From: Candidatus Melainabacteria bacterium
GTDB lineage: Bacteria > Cyanobacteriota > Vampirovibrionia > Obscuribacterales > Obscuribacteraceae
Assembly: GCA_017307165.1 (NCBI GenBank)
Contig: JAFKGK010000016.1
Span: 1 to 61,486 of the forward strand
DNA: 61,486 nt
Direction of reading: 5' to 3'
Positions 33,414-42,548 of the stretch are shown here, in pieces (positions within the stretch are counted from its first letter, which is position 1; each line of letters opens with the position of its first letter). The position numbers and the translations under genes are program-made. Below the pieces are notes generated by a model. That model had not been told where the DNA came from. It was given only the letters and a program-made list of their open reading frames with translations, and ran no database searches.

Positions 33414-33436
33414 CAGAATTTGGAAAAAAATTTCTG
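33414..33436. repeat. CAGA-N15-TCTG intergenic palindrome, copy E
   Basis: CAGAATTT...AATTTCTG with GGC upstream and GCC downstream extending the symmetry. It lies between PepF and the DUF2157-like gene, 124 bases before the latter's start. Confidence 0.72.
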
Positions 33437-33559
33437 TCGGCCTCCAGTCTTCTCAAAAAACCTCCTCCCACTTCCTCATTTTTCACCCCGGCCTCCTCAC
33501 CAATACCCACGCGCCATTCATCCCACAAACCCACGTCCACCGGACAGAAAGTGGTCGAA

Positions 33560-34639
33560 ATGAGCAAACCAAAAATCACGATTGCCCAGAGCGATCTGGA
33601 AGCTGCCGCTCGCGCAGGCGCGATGTCGCTAGCCGATGTCGAAAGCCTCTGGCAAGAACTCTACAGCCGCGCCGCTGGCACGACCAAACTACCCGAAGAA
33701 GTCGGCGCCAACAACCGCTTCGACATGGCCCAACTCGCCTGGTACGCCGGCGGCTTCCTGGTGTTGATCGCCATGGGCTGGCTGCTGGAGCGCGTCGGCA
33801 GCGCCTTCGGACAAGACGCGGTCGGCCTCACAGCGATCGCATACGGCGTCGGCTTTGCCGCCCTCGGCTACAAGCTGCGTTTCAAGGACGGCATCAAAAC
33901 TCCCGGCGGCGTGCTGTTCGCACTCGCCACGCTGATGGTGCCACTTGCCTATGGCGCCCTCATCGGCGGCATGGACGTTCTCTCCAACCTCGGCCCCAGC
34001 CGCTTCGCCCTTTCGGTCGAAGCGCTCACTCTGGCCGTCGCACTGCCCACGGCCTATTACGTAAGATCTTCGGTCCTCAGCGCCGTGGTGTATTTCGTAC
34101 TCTGGCTCGCCTCGATGACCCTCGCTTCCATCATGGCTGGCGGGCAGTCGAGTTTCTGGGGCTTCGGATCCGACTATTACCTCGGGGTCTCTGCTACGGT
34201 CGGTCTGGCGATGCTGGTCTCGGCTGTGGTCGTCGACGTGCATCTCGGCCGCAGCGAAGACTATTCGTTCTGGGGCTATCTCTTCGGGGCGCTGGCCTTC
34301 TGGGGCTCGCTCTCGCTCTTGCTCGTCGGCAACGGCGGCGAAGGACACAAGCTCGTCTACTTTGCCATCTGCCTCGCTCTGATGGTGTCGTCGGTGGTGC
34401 TTGCGCGTCGCAGTCTCCTGCTGTTTGGTTCACTCGGCGGAATCTACTACATCGGCCATCTGCTGTCGACTTTCTTTGCCGGCTCGATTCTCTTTCCCTT
34501 CGCACTCATCGCGATGGGCGTAGGCGTCATCTATCTCGGCGTGCAGTATCGTCGATACCGCCTCGAAATCGAAAGCTACCTCGTCGGGCTCATCCCCGCC
34601 GGCCTGCGCAACCGCCTGCCAGGCGACAGCGCTCGTTGA
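33560..34639 (+). CDS. DUF2157-like multi-spanning membrane protein
   Basis: This is a 359-aa protein. A soluble N-terminal helix pair (about 8-35, AAARAGAMSLADVESLWQEL) precedes about ten TM helices. The layout of a short cytosolic head and a compact bundle of membrane helices resembles DUF2157 proteins of unknown function. The upstream extension of the frame is Pro/Ser-rich and overlaps palindrome E, so the ATG at 33560 was chosen. GC-rich codon use matches PepF and TerC upstream. Confidence 0.7.
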   Translation: MSKPKITIAQSDLEAAARAGAMSLADVESLWQELYSRAAGTTKLPEEVGANNRFDMAQLAWYAGGFLVLIAMGWLLERVGSAFGQDAVGLTAIAYGVGFAALGYKLRFKDGIKTPGGVLFALATLMVPLAYGALIGGMDVLSNLGPSRFALSVEALTLAVALPTAYYVRSSVLSAVVYFVLWLASMTLASIMAGGQSSFWGFGSDYYLGVSATVGLAMLVSAVVVDVHLGRSEDYSFWGYLFGALAFWGSLSLLLVGNGGEGHKLVYFAICLALMVSSVVLARRSLLLFGSLGGIYYIGHLLSTFFAGSILFPFALIAMGVGVIYLGVQYRRYRLEIESYLVGLIPAGLRNRLPGDSAR

Positions 34640-34674
34640 CGTAATAGCCACGACCAGCGTCAAAAATGCGGCAT

Positions 34675-34721
34675 GGCCCGCGCGGATCTAAGCTTCCAAA
34701 GCTCTAGATACCGTGCGGGCC
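34675..34721 (+). terminator. large hairpin after the membrane protein gene
   Basis: GGCCCGC and GCGGGCC close a long stem with GG/CC, CTA/TAG and AGCTT pairing inside. There is no T-run directly after it. Position suggests termination or mRNA stabilisation. Confidence 0.55.
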
Positions 34722-34764
34722 TCGCCTCTCGGCGCTTAGCGCCACCTCAACACCTGCCTTCAAA

Positions 34765-35457
34765 ATGCATTATCTTTCCCGCTCTTTCTTTCTGATATTT
34801 CTGATCGCTGCCATCCCCCTCCATTCGTATTTTTTCAGTCCTTGGCCGGCACTGGCTTCGGCTGCGATCGCCATGTGCATCGCGGGCTTCCAGCGCTTGT
34901 CGTTGCGTTCTGGGGGGCTCTATGTGTGCTCCGCCCTGGCCAATCTCTTTATCGTCGGCGCTCTGGCGACCCCGTATCGGAGCTATGCCGAATCTCTTTG
35001 TGCCTTTCTCGCAGTTTTGTCCATAGTCTTCGCGTGTCTCGAGTTTTCGATGAGCGCAGATAGTCCCAAGGGCAAGACGCATTACGAACGCAGTTTCTTC
35101 TCCGGTCTGTGCAGCCTCATGGGGCAGATCGGTGATGAAATTGTTGAAGATTGTCGCAAATTGCCATGGGGTGGGCGCTTTGCTGCGCAAATCGCCTTCT
35201 GGGTGATGATTCTAGTGGCACCAGTGATTGTGTTTTTTGCTCTGCCCCGGCTCATTGCGTTCCTTGCGCTGAGCATCGCATACATTCTGGCATTTTCCTA
35301 TAAATCCAGCGACTGGCGCCGCATGCGCGCAAGCTATGCGGTTTTTGGATCGTTCTTTGCTTGTCTTGCTCTCAGTGGCGTCCTGGGCAACATTGCCTGG
35401 GCCTTGACTGCCGTCTTCGTCTTCATGACATGGAGTAGCGGGCTCGACCAATCCTAA
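34765..35457 (+). CDS. hypothetical membrane protein
   Basis: This is a 230-aa protein with an N-terminal hydrophobic helix, two or three more around 30-100, a soluble loop (YERSFFSGLCSLMGQIGDEI) and two or three near 145-220. I recognise no family. No clear ribosome site precedes the ATG, so the start is uncertain. It lies between the DUF2157-like gene and a Nudix gene on the same strand. Confidence 0.6.
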   Translation: MHYLSRSFFLIFLIAAIPLHSYFFSPWPALASAAIAMCIAGFQRLSLRSGGLYVCSALANLFIVGALATPYRSYAESLCAFLAVLSIVFACLEFSMSADSPKGKTHYERSFFSGLCSLMGQIGDEIVEDCRKLPWGGRFAAQIAFWVMILVAPVIVFFALPRLIAFLALSIAYILAFSYKSSDWRRMRASYAVFGSFFACLALSGVLGNIAWALTAVFVFMTWSSGLDQS

Positions 35458-35527
35458 AACGTTTCTCGCTCTCGCCTTTGGCGAGGGCTCCTTCAGTTTT
35501 TGCTGATAGCGAAAGGAATCGATACCA

Positions 35528-36046
35528 ATGAGCGACTATAAATTTTGTCCGCTGTGTGGCACCACTCTCGGTGTCATCGTCGAAGAAGGCGTGAGCCTGC
35601 CTCACTGCCATGGGTGCAAGAAATTTACCCATTATGACAATCCTAAGGGGGTGTCGGTGCTGATCGTGCCTCGCGATGGCGGCATCGTCATGGTCAAGCG
35701 TGGCGTCGCGCCGCAGATCGGCAAGTGGGCACTGCCTGCTGGCTATATTAATAAGGGCGAAGGTCCGCGGCAGGCGGGCGTGCGCGAAGGCAACGAGGAA
35801 GTCGGTCTCGATCTCGAAATCGTGCGCGCCCTCGACGAGATGCCGGTGCCGGGCGCCAATCTCTTTATGGTCTTTTACGAGACGCGTGTGGTCGGCGGCG
35901 TGCTGAAAGCTGGTTCGGATGCGCTCGAAGTGGGTGTTTTTGATCTGAGCAACTTGCCGTCTTCCGAGGAGATTGCCTTTTCTTTGCACGAAAAGAAGGC
36001 GCGCGAGTGGCTCACCCTGCAGCAGGCGCTGGCTTCGCATCGCTAA
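35528..36046 (+). CDS. Nudix hydrolase with N-terminal zinc ribbon
   Basis: This 172-aa protein has a zinc ribbon formed by FCPLC (Cys 7, 10) and HCHGC (Cys 27, 30), then a complete Nudix box from G72 to L94 (REGNEEVGLDL). It has the same architecture as the gene at 14524-15033 but is more GC-rich and clearly a paralogue rather than a copy. It hydrolyses an unidentified nucleotide derivative. GAAAGG precedes the ATG by about ten bases. Confidence 0.88.
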   Translation: MSDYKFCPLCGTTLGVIVEEGVSLPHCHGCKKFTHYDNPKGVSVLIVPRDGGIVMVKRGVAPQIGKWALPAGYINKGEGPRQAGVREGNEEVGLDLEIVRALDEMPVPGANLFMVFYETRVVGGVLKAGSDALEVGVFDLSNLPSSEEIAFSLHEKKAREWLTLQQALASHR

Positions 36047-36324
36047 GCCTTGCCTCGATCTGAATTGATGTCTGGTTTTCGTGGTGCGGATGGTCTCAGT
36101 AGAGGCTGTCTGCACTGCGAAAATCTTTTTTTTGCTTGTATTGCGATAAACTGTAGTAGGCGCGGCTTGATTTTTTATTTTCATGGTCAAGGATTTCTCT
36201 CGCATCGTGGGCAAAATAGTTCTGAAAGGAGTCGGCTAGCAGATTTTTCGCGTGTAGCGGATGAGGTGCGAGGGTGTTGTAGACAGCCTCGCTTTCTGGC
36301 ATGTTTGCTAGTTATAGCTATGTG

Positions 36325-37128
36325 TTAGTCGGGTGCAGGCGCTACCTCCAACATAAATGGGTATTTTCTATGGGCTGGCATTGCTCCATACAGTTTTGAG
36401 AGTTGGTTTTCTGATGCCAGTGGTACATGTGTGTTGGCCGGTATCAGTGGATAGACCCGCTGCTCGAAATCATCTACGCTAGGGATTTCCAATAGCCTGC
36501 GGAGCCAATTGGGCAAAAGGCCGGCTTGGTCGCGAATGCGTCGTTTCTCTCGTGCGGACCAAGGTAAGGGCGGCATTTGATCTTGAGGACATTTGTCGAG
36601 GATTTTTTTGCCGATGGAGCGCACAGCGCTTATCCATTGGCCTCCTGGTTCTGTATATGAGCGGATTTTGTTTGGGCAAAGTTTGTGCAAGTGCATGCGT
36701 TTGAAATCGCCGTCGCTGCTCAGATAGTAAAATCGTGAAGAGTTGCCATTTGTGTGATAGCGATTGACTTCGCGCTTGGCCCTGCCGGGCGCTGCTTCGT
36801 TTTTTATGGTGTGAGGTTTGTTTTTTGGATTTTTTGGTTTAAATTGCAGAAGTTCTGCGATCGTAGATCCATGGTGCACTATTAGCTTGCCGAAGGCTCT
36901 TGCTTTCTCTGTGGCAATCACTAGTGGCGAGGGTATAGGTTCAGTGCCTAGTGGTGTGTTTTGATATAGGCCCCACGCGAGACGTCTGATGCGACCTGCT
37001 TTATTGAGGCGAGAAAGGCACGTATCGAGCGGCCCGCGCTCAGCTATGTGGGTAATGCTCTGTGTAGAAAAAATGGCTCCCGATTTGAGGGCATCGATGA
37101 AGAACAAAACATTTATGGTGGCGTGCAT
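36325..37128 (-). CDS. DUF6088/AbiEi-like winged-helix protein
   Basis: This is a 267-aa protein. The N-terminal 60 residues (LDTCLSRLNKAGRIRRLAWGLY) match the winged-helix start of DUF6088 and AbiEi-type antitoxins, which bind DNA at their own promoter. The rest contains a basic nucleic-acid-like stretch and a C-terminal helical part. In type IV AbiE systems an AbiEii nucleotidyltransferase toxin follows; none is present on either side here. It is AT-richer than its neighbours, so acquisition by transfer is plausible. Confidence 0.72.
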   Translation of the reverse strand: MHATINVLFFIDALKSGAIFSTQSITHIAERGPLDTCLSRLNKAGRIRRLAWGLYQNTPLGTEPIPSPLVIATEKARAFGKLIVHHGSTIAELLQFKPKNPKNKPHTIKNEAAPGRAKREVNRYHTNGNSSRFYYLSSDGDFKRMHLHKLCPNKIRSYTEPGGQWISAVRSIGKKILDKCPQDQMPPLPWSAREKRRIRDQAGLLPNWLRRLLEIPSVDDFEQRVYPLIPANTHVPLASENQLSKLYGAMPAHRKYPFMLEVAPAPD

Positions 37129-37249
37129 GGTGCTTTGTTGCTCCGTCTCATCGGGGAGGTGATGGATGTGAAAACGGAGGTGGGTGGAGAAAAGTTCAAT
37201 GGTTTGAGGTTGATGGTGTGAGGTTCTTTTTTTTGCTTAATGGATGGGG

Positions 37250-37272
37250 CAGATTTTTATTCTTGTTTTCTG
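37250..37272. repeat. CAGA-N15-TCTG intergenic palindrome, copy F
   Basis: CAGATTTT...TTTTCTG. The 23-bp length and ends are conserved, while the right arm is T-rich rather than AAWW. GGGG precedes it. Confidence 0.6.
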
Positions 37273-37336
37273 ATGCGGTGTCGTGGGCTATCTAGATTGG
37301 CTGTGGGTGTGCGTTTTGTTGTCTAAAACCTCCTGC

Positions 37337-37358
37337 CAGAAAATGGAAATTTTTTCTG
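37337..37358. repeat. CAGA-N14-TCTG intergenic palindrome, copy G
   Basis: A 22-bp variant, CAGAAAAT...TTTTTCTG, one base shorter than the other copies. Confidence 0.6.
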
Positions 37359-37620
37359 TCCTTCTGCAATCGCTCAAAATTTCTCCCTCTCCCCACCACC
37401 CAATTTAATCTTTGACCTCGATTTTCACCCTAGTCTGCAAACCTGAACACACTAACAAAGCGCAAACTCGCCCGCCTCACTATATTCTTCAAAACTGCGT
37501 ATTTACTACAGCATGTCACAAATACAGCAAAAAAACACGCGCAGCCAAATCACCTCCTGCCCATCTTACATGGCATAAGGAGAGTTTCGACCGCGCGCGT
37601 TTCTCAAGACCCCGGTTTAT

Positions 37621-39870
37621 TTATTCTTGAACAATCTCCACCTTTGTTCGACCGTTCCGCATGCGCACAGCAGTCAAGTCAAAAACCCCTGTGCCACGAT
37701 TGGTGCTGTCGACGCTGCTCTCTGAGCCCGAGCGCCTTAATCCCCGAATTTCCACTCGATTAAGGAAATCAGGAAGCGCCGCCTTAATCCGGCCAGAACT
37801 ATTGAGCTGCGAGAATCCCAGACAGGCCGCCAACATCATCAAGACGCTGGCTGCGGCCCACGCCTGAGGTGAGCACGAAACAGGATAGCGGACGGGTGCT
37901 TGATTGCCCACCCTCTCAAAACCGCAGAACAATTCAGGCAGGCGAAGGTCAGGCTGCGTCAAGGCCACATCGAACATCGCCGAAAGCACTTTCGCTGCCA
38001 TTTCTGGTTGGCCAATCGCAGCCATGCCCCAGGCCGCGATCCCATTATCGTGTGGCCATATCGAACCATCATGATAAGAGAGCGGATTGTAGCGAGCCTC
38101 ACTGCTGGCAAGCGTTCGAATCCCGAAACCAGAGAACATCTCAGGCGCCATCAAGCCTCGGGCCGTAGCCAGAGCCTGCTTGCGAGATAAGATGCCCGTA
38201 AAGAGCAGATGCCCCGCATTCGATGCCACCACATCGCACTGCTTCTGATCCGCACCGCACAGCGCCAGCGCCGGAAAATCACGATCTTTCATCCAGAAGT
38301 CTCTCTGGAAGCGCCGCTTGAATCTCCGCGCTTTCGCCGCCAAATGATCCGCCATCTCAGTCTTGCCGAGGCGCAGTGCCATCTGCGAAGTCATGTTCCA
38401 GCTGTGGTACAGGTAGCCCTGCACCTCACTGAGCGCAATCGGCGCATCGGCGAGCTTTCCGCTGGCATCCATCACCGAATCATTGCTGTCCTTCCATCCC
38501 TGATTGGAGAGCGCAGCATCTGCTTTTCCGCCATACGAGAGGTAGCCACCGCCATCCGTGAGCTGCCTGTCGATGTAGGCGAGGGCGCGTTCGACCTTTT
38601 CCCAATTGCTTGAGACGAAGTCGTAATCTGCCGACCAGCGCGCATACTCCGCCATTAGCACCAGAAACAGTGGCGTCGCATCCACAGTGCCATAGTAAGG
38701 CAGGAAGGGATGCTCGTGCAGTCGCGCCATTTCACCGGTGCGCAGCTCGTGCAAGATGCGCCCCGCCCGCTCCTCGGTATACTCGTTGTCCTTGGTGCCC
38801 ATGTAGCCGAGCAAGACCTCGAGGATCTGCCGAGTCGCTTGTGGCATGAAGGGCAGGGTGGAAAGGCCCGTCACTTCCTGATCGCGGCCGAAAGCCACGG
38901 CAAACCACGGAACCCCTGCCGAAACGCAGGTCCCGCGCGGCGTCACCTGCCTGAGCATGTAGATGTCGCGATACGTACGGTCGAGCAGCTCGTTAAACTT
39001 GGTATTATCCGTGGTGATTTGCGCGCAGCCGGCGAGCCAGTTCTGGTAGGCCTCCTCGCTGGCAGCGCGGACGTTCGCGTAATCAGCGTCAGCCTTTTGA
39101 TCGTGAGCCGGCGTGTCCTGCAAGGGCGCGATCGAAACCTTGATCTCAAGCGTTTCGCTTTCGCCAGCACCGAGATCGAAAACGCATTCGACGCGCTTGT
39201 TGGTCATTTCGACGCGACCATCCAGGGCGCCAGAAGCGCATCGCAGCTCGATCGTCACGCTACGCTGCATCCAGTCGAGACCCATGTACGAGAGCACGAC
39301 GCGGTTTTCTTGCTGATAGATAGAGGTGTCTAGCCGGTGGCCGCGCTCCTTGCGCACCCAGCCGCGCACCTCGAACATATCCGCAAAGTCGCTCCCATAT
39401 TCGAAAGTCAGCTTGATCTGCCGGCGCACCACGTCAAAGTTTGTCACGCGGATGCGCTCGTTGAGCGTCTGATCGACGCCGATCAAGACTTCTCGATCGA
39501 TGAAATAACGCTGCTCGCTGAGGCGATCCTGGCCCCCGGAGGCATTCTGCAGTATCTGTTCCTGGTTGCTATAGGCAAAGCGCGCTGCAAAACCTTCGCG
39601 GGTGTCAGCCGAAATCAGCACGGGCGCGATGTCGTTGACGCGCATGTCCCAGACATGCAAAAACCTGGTGTCGTCCGAGTAGAGCCCCTGTCCGACGTTG
39701 TTTTCGGCAGGCACCAGGCCCTTGCCGTTCATGAGAAAAAAGAGCTTTCCGTGCTTGACGGTGGTGTGCGGCTGATCGGAAACGAAGGCCTTGGTCGGAA
39801 TCTCGGTCGTCTCCGGTATGCGCAGGGGTTTGACCGATGCGCTGGCGGCTACCATTGGCATGGAGGTCAT
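37621..39870 (-). CDS. amylo-alpha-1,6-glucosidase / glycogen debranching enzyme
   Basis: This is a 749-aa enzyme. An N-terminal beta-sandwich domain (about 35-240; LVPAENNVGQGLYSDDTRFL) typical of the bacterial GDE N-terminal family precedes an (alpha/alpha)6 barrel. The catalytic-region motif VPWFAVAFGRD lies near 320-335, and NPLSYHDGSIWPHDNGI near 600. It should hydrolyse alpha-1,6 branch glucose in glycogen-like polymers. AAGGATC seven bases upstream supports the start. Codon use is GC-biased. A second, divergent debranching-type enzyme lies at 55670-57790. Confidence 0.88.
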   Translation of the reverse strand: MTSMPMVAASASVKPLRIPETTEIPTKAFVSDQPHTTVKHGKLFFLMNGKGLVPAENNVGQGLYSDDTRFLHVWDMRVNDIAPVLISADTREGFAARFAYSNQEQILQNASGGQDRLSEQRYFIDREVLIGVDQTLNERIRVTNFDVVRRQIKLTFEYGSDFADMFEVRGWVRKERGHRLDTSIYQQENRVVLSYMGLDWMQRSVTIELRCASGALDGRVEMTNKRVECVFDLGAGESETLEIKVSIAPLQDTPAHDQKADADYANVRAASEEAYQNWLAGCAQITTDNTKFNELLDRTYRDIYMLRQVTPRGTCVSAGVPWFAVAFGRDQEVTGLSTLPFMPQATRQILEVLLGYMGTKDNEYTEERAGRILHELRTGEMARLHEHPFLPYYGTVDATPLFLVLMAEYARWSADYDFVSSNWEKVERALAYIDRQLTDGGGYLSYGGKADAALSNQGWKDSNDSVMDASGKLADAPIALSEVQGYLYHSWNMTSQMALRLGKTEMADHLAAKARRFKRRFQRDFWMKDRDFPALALCGADQKQCDVVASNAGHLLFTGILSRKQALATARGLMAPEMFSGFGIRTLASSEARYNPLSYHDGSIWPHDNGIAAWGMAAIGQPEMAAKVLSAMFDVALTQPDLRLPELFCGFERVGNQAPVRYPVSCSPQAWAAASVLMMLAACLGFSQLNSSGRIKAALPDFLNRVEIRGLRRSGSESSVDSTNRGTGVFDLTAVRMRNGRTKVEIVQE

Positions 39871-40297
39871 GGGGATGATCCTTTTGCTTGTCGGTTAGAT
39901 ATTTCGCAAAGCCTGCCACTTTCTCCAGGACGGGAGGTGCAGGCTGGTGTGGGCATTGGTACTGTGCGTGTTTCGAGCTGTAAGTGTGAGAAACGAAAAA
40001 AGAGGTTGGTGAGAAAATACTTCTTGAGGTTATGAGATCAAAGGACCAATTCTCAAGAAATAGAGATTTGTTTGCTTTCAGCTATGGCTTAGCGCTTGCG
40101 CAAGCTGGCGATTCTTGGCAGCTATTAGTGGGCTGGATGCAATGGTGTTTTACTGTATTAAATAATAGTGTAAGGTTTTTAAAATAAAAATCTGTCATGG
40201 CCGTAACTGCATATTTGCTGGAGAAAACGGGAGGCACACAATTGCGTGCCCCCCGCCTCCATCGAGCAAAATAGCGCCGGATCACTAGATCACCAGA
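39871..40297. other. intergenic region upstream of the debranching enzyme
   Basis: This 427-base stretch contains the terminator of the DUF3228/CCA operon at its right end and AT-rich DNA without a credible gene. A partial palindrome end (AAAAATCTG at 40186-40194) lacks its left CAGA. Confidence 0.45.
40225..40256 (-). terminator. intrinsic terminator of the CCA/DUF3228 operon
   Basis: GGGAGGCAC pairs with GTGCCCCCC around an ACAATTGC loop. On the minus strand GTTTTC follows. Confidence 0.7.
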
Positions 40298-40921
40298 TCA
40301 CACCGTCATGGCATGGCGACTCCAGAAGAGGATCGCCTCCATAAACTCCTCGGCCGTGTAGACGCGCGCAGTGCCACCAATTCCTTGGGGCAAGCCGAGA
40401 TGTTTGGCCATGTTGCGCGCCATCGCCATCGGCGTCGGCGGCTCGGGTTTGTCGCCCGGGCTCGCATTGACGCTGACAATCTGCCAGTCGCCATCGACTG
40501 AAGTACCCGTATCGCTACGAGTCCTTTCTTCGATCGTCAACGCATCGCGGTGGTAGAGGCTCGCGACGGCATGGCCGGCGCGAGCCTTGGTGCCACCGGC
40601 GGTGACTTGCACATAGGGAGCCTCGTCAGCGACTGCCCCCGGGCGTTGAGCAAAAGTCACATTGAGCGGAGTCTGCGGGCCGATCTCGGTAACTCCGGAG
40701 AAAAAGCGCCGCGAGAGCTCCGCACCGAGATCGAGCTTGAGGATCTTGCCGTCTGCGCGCAGTAGATCTGCGGCTTGCTCCGAGGAGCGCTCCGCGATCG
40801 CCTGCCGCATTTCTTCCCAGCCGCCATCGAAGTGCGAAAACCGCGACTCGGCAGTCTGGCGCAAGACCATCGGATTGAGGGCGATGGTCTCGCGGTGCGG
40901 GATCAGGTACGAAAGACTCAT
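40298..40921 (-). CDS. DUF3228 family protein
   Basis: This is a 207-aa protein. The C-terminal half carries the DUF3228 pattern: TKARAGHAVASLYHRDAL, then WQIVSVNASPGDKPEPPTPM and a final FMEAILFWSRHAM. The function is unknown, and the family occurs sporadically in bacteria and eukaryotic microbes. Its start overlaps the stop of the CCA-adding enzyme gene by four bases (ATGA), so the two are translated together. Confidence 0.85.
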   Translation of the reverse strand: MSLSYLIPHRETIALNPMVLRQTAESRFSHFDGGWEEMRQAIAERSSEQAADLLRADGKILKLDLGAELSRRFFSGVTEIGPQTPLNVTFAQRPGAVADEAPYVQVTAGGTKARAGHAVASLYHRDALTIEERTRSDTGTSVDGDWQIVSVNASPGDKPEPPTPMAMARNMAKHLGLPQGIGGTARVYTAEEFMEAILFWSRHAMTV

Positions 40922-42429
40922 GCTTCTTCTCCTTTGCTAAATCGGTCGGCATTTGCTGCCAACCACGCCAAAGCCCCCGCCTCGTCGGCAAATTCGCCAT
41001 CGTGCTGGGCCTCCAGTGCTGCGTCTTTGATCACCCGATACACCGGCCCGGGCTTGAAGCCGAAAGCCTTGACGTGCGAGCCATCGATCAGCGGGGCGGC
41101 ATTGAGCCTCCGCGCTGGCGATGCATCATTGGCCATTTCCTCCAGCAAAGCCAGGTAAAAGGCCCGGTGAGAGCTCGCCATGCGATCCTCCAGCGAACGA
41201 GTGGTGCCCATCACATCGGCGTGCTGCATCCGGATCAGATCCATGATGTCATCACGCTGCATGAGGCTCACCAGCTTGCTGCGCTTGATCGCAGGGTCGT
41301 TGAAATCATGCATCTGCATATGCATCCGCACGATCTCGGTGACCCTGTGGGTGGTGTCGCTGGAAAGTTTGAGGCGATTGGCGATCGCACGTGCGATCGG
41401 CACGCCTTTCTCGGCATGACCGCGATTGGAGATACGGGTGATGACCGTGCCGTCCGCCTGCGTTTCCTGCCTGGTGGTCATGGTCTCGGGCTTGGCGATG
41501 TCGTGCAAGAGCACGCCGAGCATGAAGGCGAACGACTTGTCCGCTGCAGGCTCCTTGGCCGCTTCGCCCAAGACCAGCATGGTGTGCGTCCATGCCAGGC
41601 CTTCTGGATGCCAGATCGGATCGCCCATTGCACGATCGCCGATCAGAGGCATCATCTCCGGGAGGATCTCGGCCAGGAGACCGGAATCCATGAGGATCTG
41701 CATGCCGGTGACCGGATCTTTGCTCAGGAGAATGCCTTCCAGCTCCTTGGCCACGCGCTCGTAAGAAACTATGCTGCCGGGCTTGAGGCTGCCGGCATGC
41801 TGCTCGAGCGCGTCCATCAGCTCGGGAGAGATGGTGAAACCGAGCTTGGCGGCGAAGCGAGCGACGCGCAGCATGCGCAGACGATCTTCGGCAAAGCGCT
41901 GGGCGGCATCGCCGACAGCACGCAGGGTGCGGTCAGCGATATCGCGGCGTCCGCCGAAAAAGTCGTACAGCTTGTCCGCGACCGGATCGTAAAACATGGC
42001 GTTGACCGTGAGGTCGCGCCGCGCTGCGTCTTGCTGCAGGGCCTCGAGCGGATCGCCATCGAGCAGGACGATCTCGTCGGGGCGCCGGCCGTCGCCGTAT
42101 TTTCCATCGCCGCGAAACGAGGCGATTTCGATCTGCTCGCCATCGCGCACGACGATGACGACGCCAAAGGACACGCCGACCGTGAGGACTGTGTCGCCGG
42201 TCTGTGAAAAGACCGCGATCACCTGCTCGGGGCGCGCGTTGGTGGCGATGTCAAAGTCCTTGGGCTCGACGTCGAGAAACTGATCGCGCACGCAGCCACC
42301 AGCGAAGACAGCCATGTAACCGGCTTGCTGCAGCTGACGCGCGACGGCGGTAGCGATATCGCGGGCGGTGCTGTGGGCCGTGCTGATCGTGGCGCTGGTT
42401 GCGCTGTCGATATTTGAGGTCTTGCTCAT
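40918..42429 (-). CDS. cca: CCA-adding enzyme / poly(A) polymerase family nucleotidyltransferase
   Basis: This 503-aa class II nucleotidyltransferase has VFAGGCVRD (about 41-49), the metal-binding acidic pair in KDFDIAT (about 55-61) and RRDLTVNAMFYD. The RNA-binding motif ERVAKELEGIL follows, and then an HD domain (LLHDIAKPETM). This layout fits a tRNA CCA-adding enzyme with HD phosphohydrolase domain, although poly(A) polymerase or A-adding activity cannot be excluded. AAGGAC lies five bases before the ATG at 42429. It shares an ATGA overlap with the DUF3228 gene. Confidence 0.9.
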   Translation of the reverse strand: MSKTSNIDSATSATISTAHSTARDIATAVARQLQQAGYMAVFAGGCVRDQFLDVEPKDFDIATNARPEQVIAVFSQTGDTVLTVGVSFGVVIVVRDGEQIEIASFRGDGKYGDGRRPDEIVLLDGDPLEALQQDAARRDLTVNAMFYDPVADKLYDFFGGRRDIADRTLRAVGDAAQRFAEDRLRMLRVARFAAKLGFTISPELMDALEQHAGSLKPGSIVSYERVAKELEGILLSKDPVTGMQILMDSGLLAEILPEMMPLIGDRAMGDPIWHPEGLAWTHTMLVLGEAAKEPAADKSFAFMLGVLLHDIAKPETMTTRQETQADGTVITRISNRGHAEKGVPIARAIANRLKLSSDTTHRVTEIVRMHMQMHDFNDPAIKRSKLVSLMQRDDIMDLIRMQHADVMGTTRSLEDRMASSHRAFYLALLEEMANDASPARRLNAAPLIDGSHVKAFGFKPGPVYRVIKDAALEAQHDGEFADEAGALAWLAANADRFSKGEEA

Positions 42430-42478
42430 GTCGGGTCCTTTTATCTGGTTAAAAAAGACAACGAAAGGCAACGCTCAT

Positions 42479-42542
42479 GCCCATGCATGCTTAAACATGC
42501 AGGACATGGCGTCGCCCTCGCCGAGCAAGACTGGTCTTGCTC
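42479..42542 (-). terminator. tandem hairpins after the 593-aa membrane protein gene
   Basis: GAGCAAGAC/GTCTTGCTC (42523-42542) is nearly perfect. A second hairpin, GCATG/CATGC with GCC/GGC outside (42479-42510), follows on the minus strand, with TTTTTT further on. It separates this gene from the CCA gene. Confidence 0.6.
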
Positions 42543-42548
42543 TAGTGC

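Larger units (their letters stand above)
37129..37620. other. intergenic region with two palindrome copies
   Basis: This 492-base gap lies between the AbiEi-like gene start and the end of the debranching enzyme gene (both minus). It contains copies F (37250-37272) and G (37337-37358), 64 bases apart. The right part is C-rich. No gene was seen. Confidence 0.55.

Noticed and set aside
36096..36302. 68-codon minus-strand frame after the AbiEi-like gene
   Set aside because: It sits where an AbiEii toxin might be, but has no ribosome site and no resemblance to a nucleotidyltransferase. It is probably chance.
40172..40194. Additional copy of the CAGA palindrome
   Set aside because: Only the right half (AAAAATCTG) is present and the left CAGA is missing, so it was not counted.
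41002..42207. 401-codon open frame antisense to cca
   Set aside because: The minus strand encodes a complete CCA-adding enzyme with all motifs. This frame has no start signal or family features.
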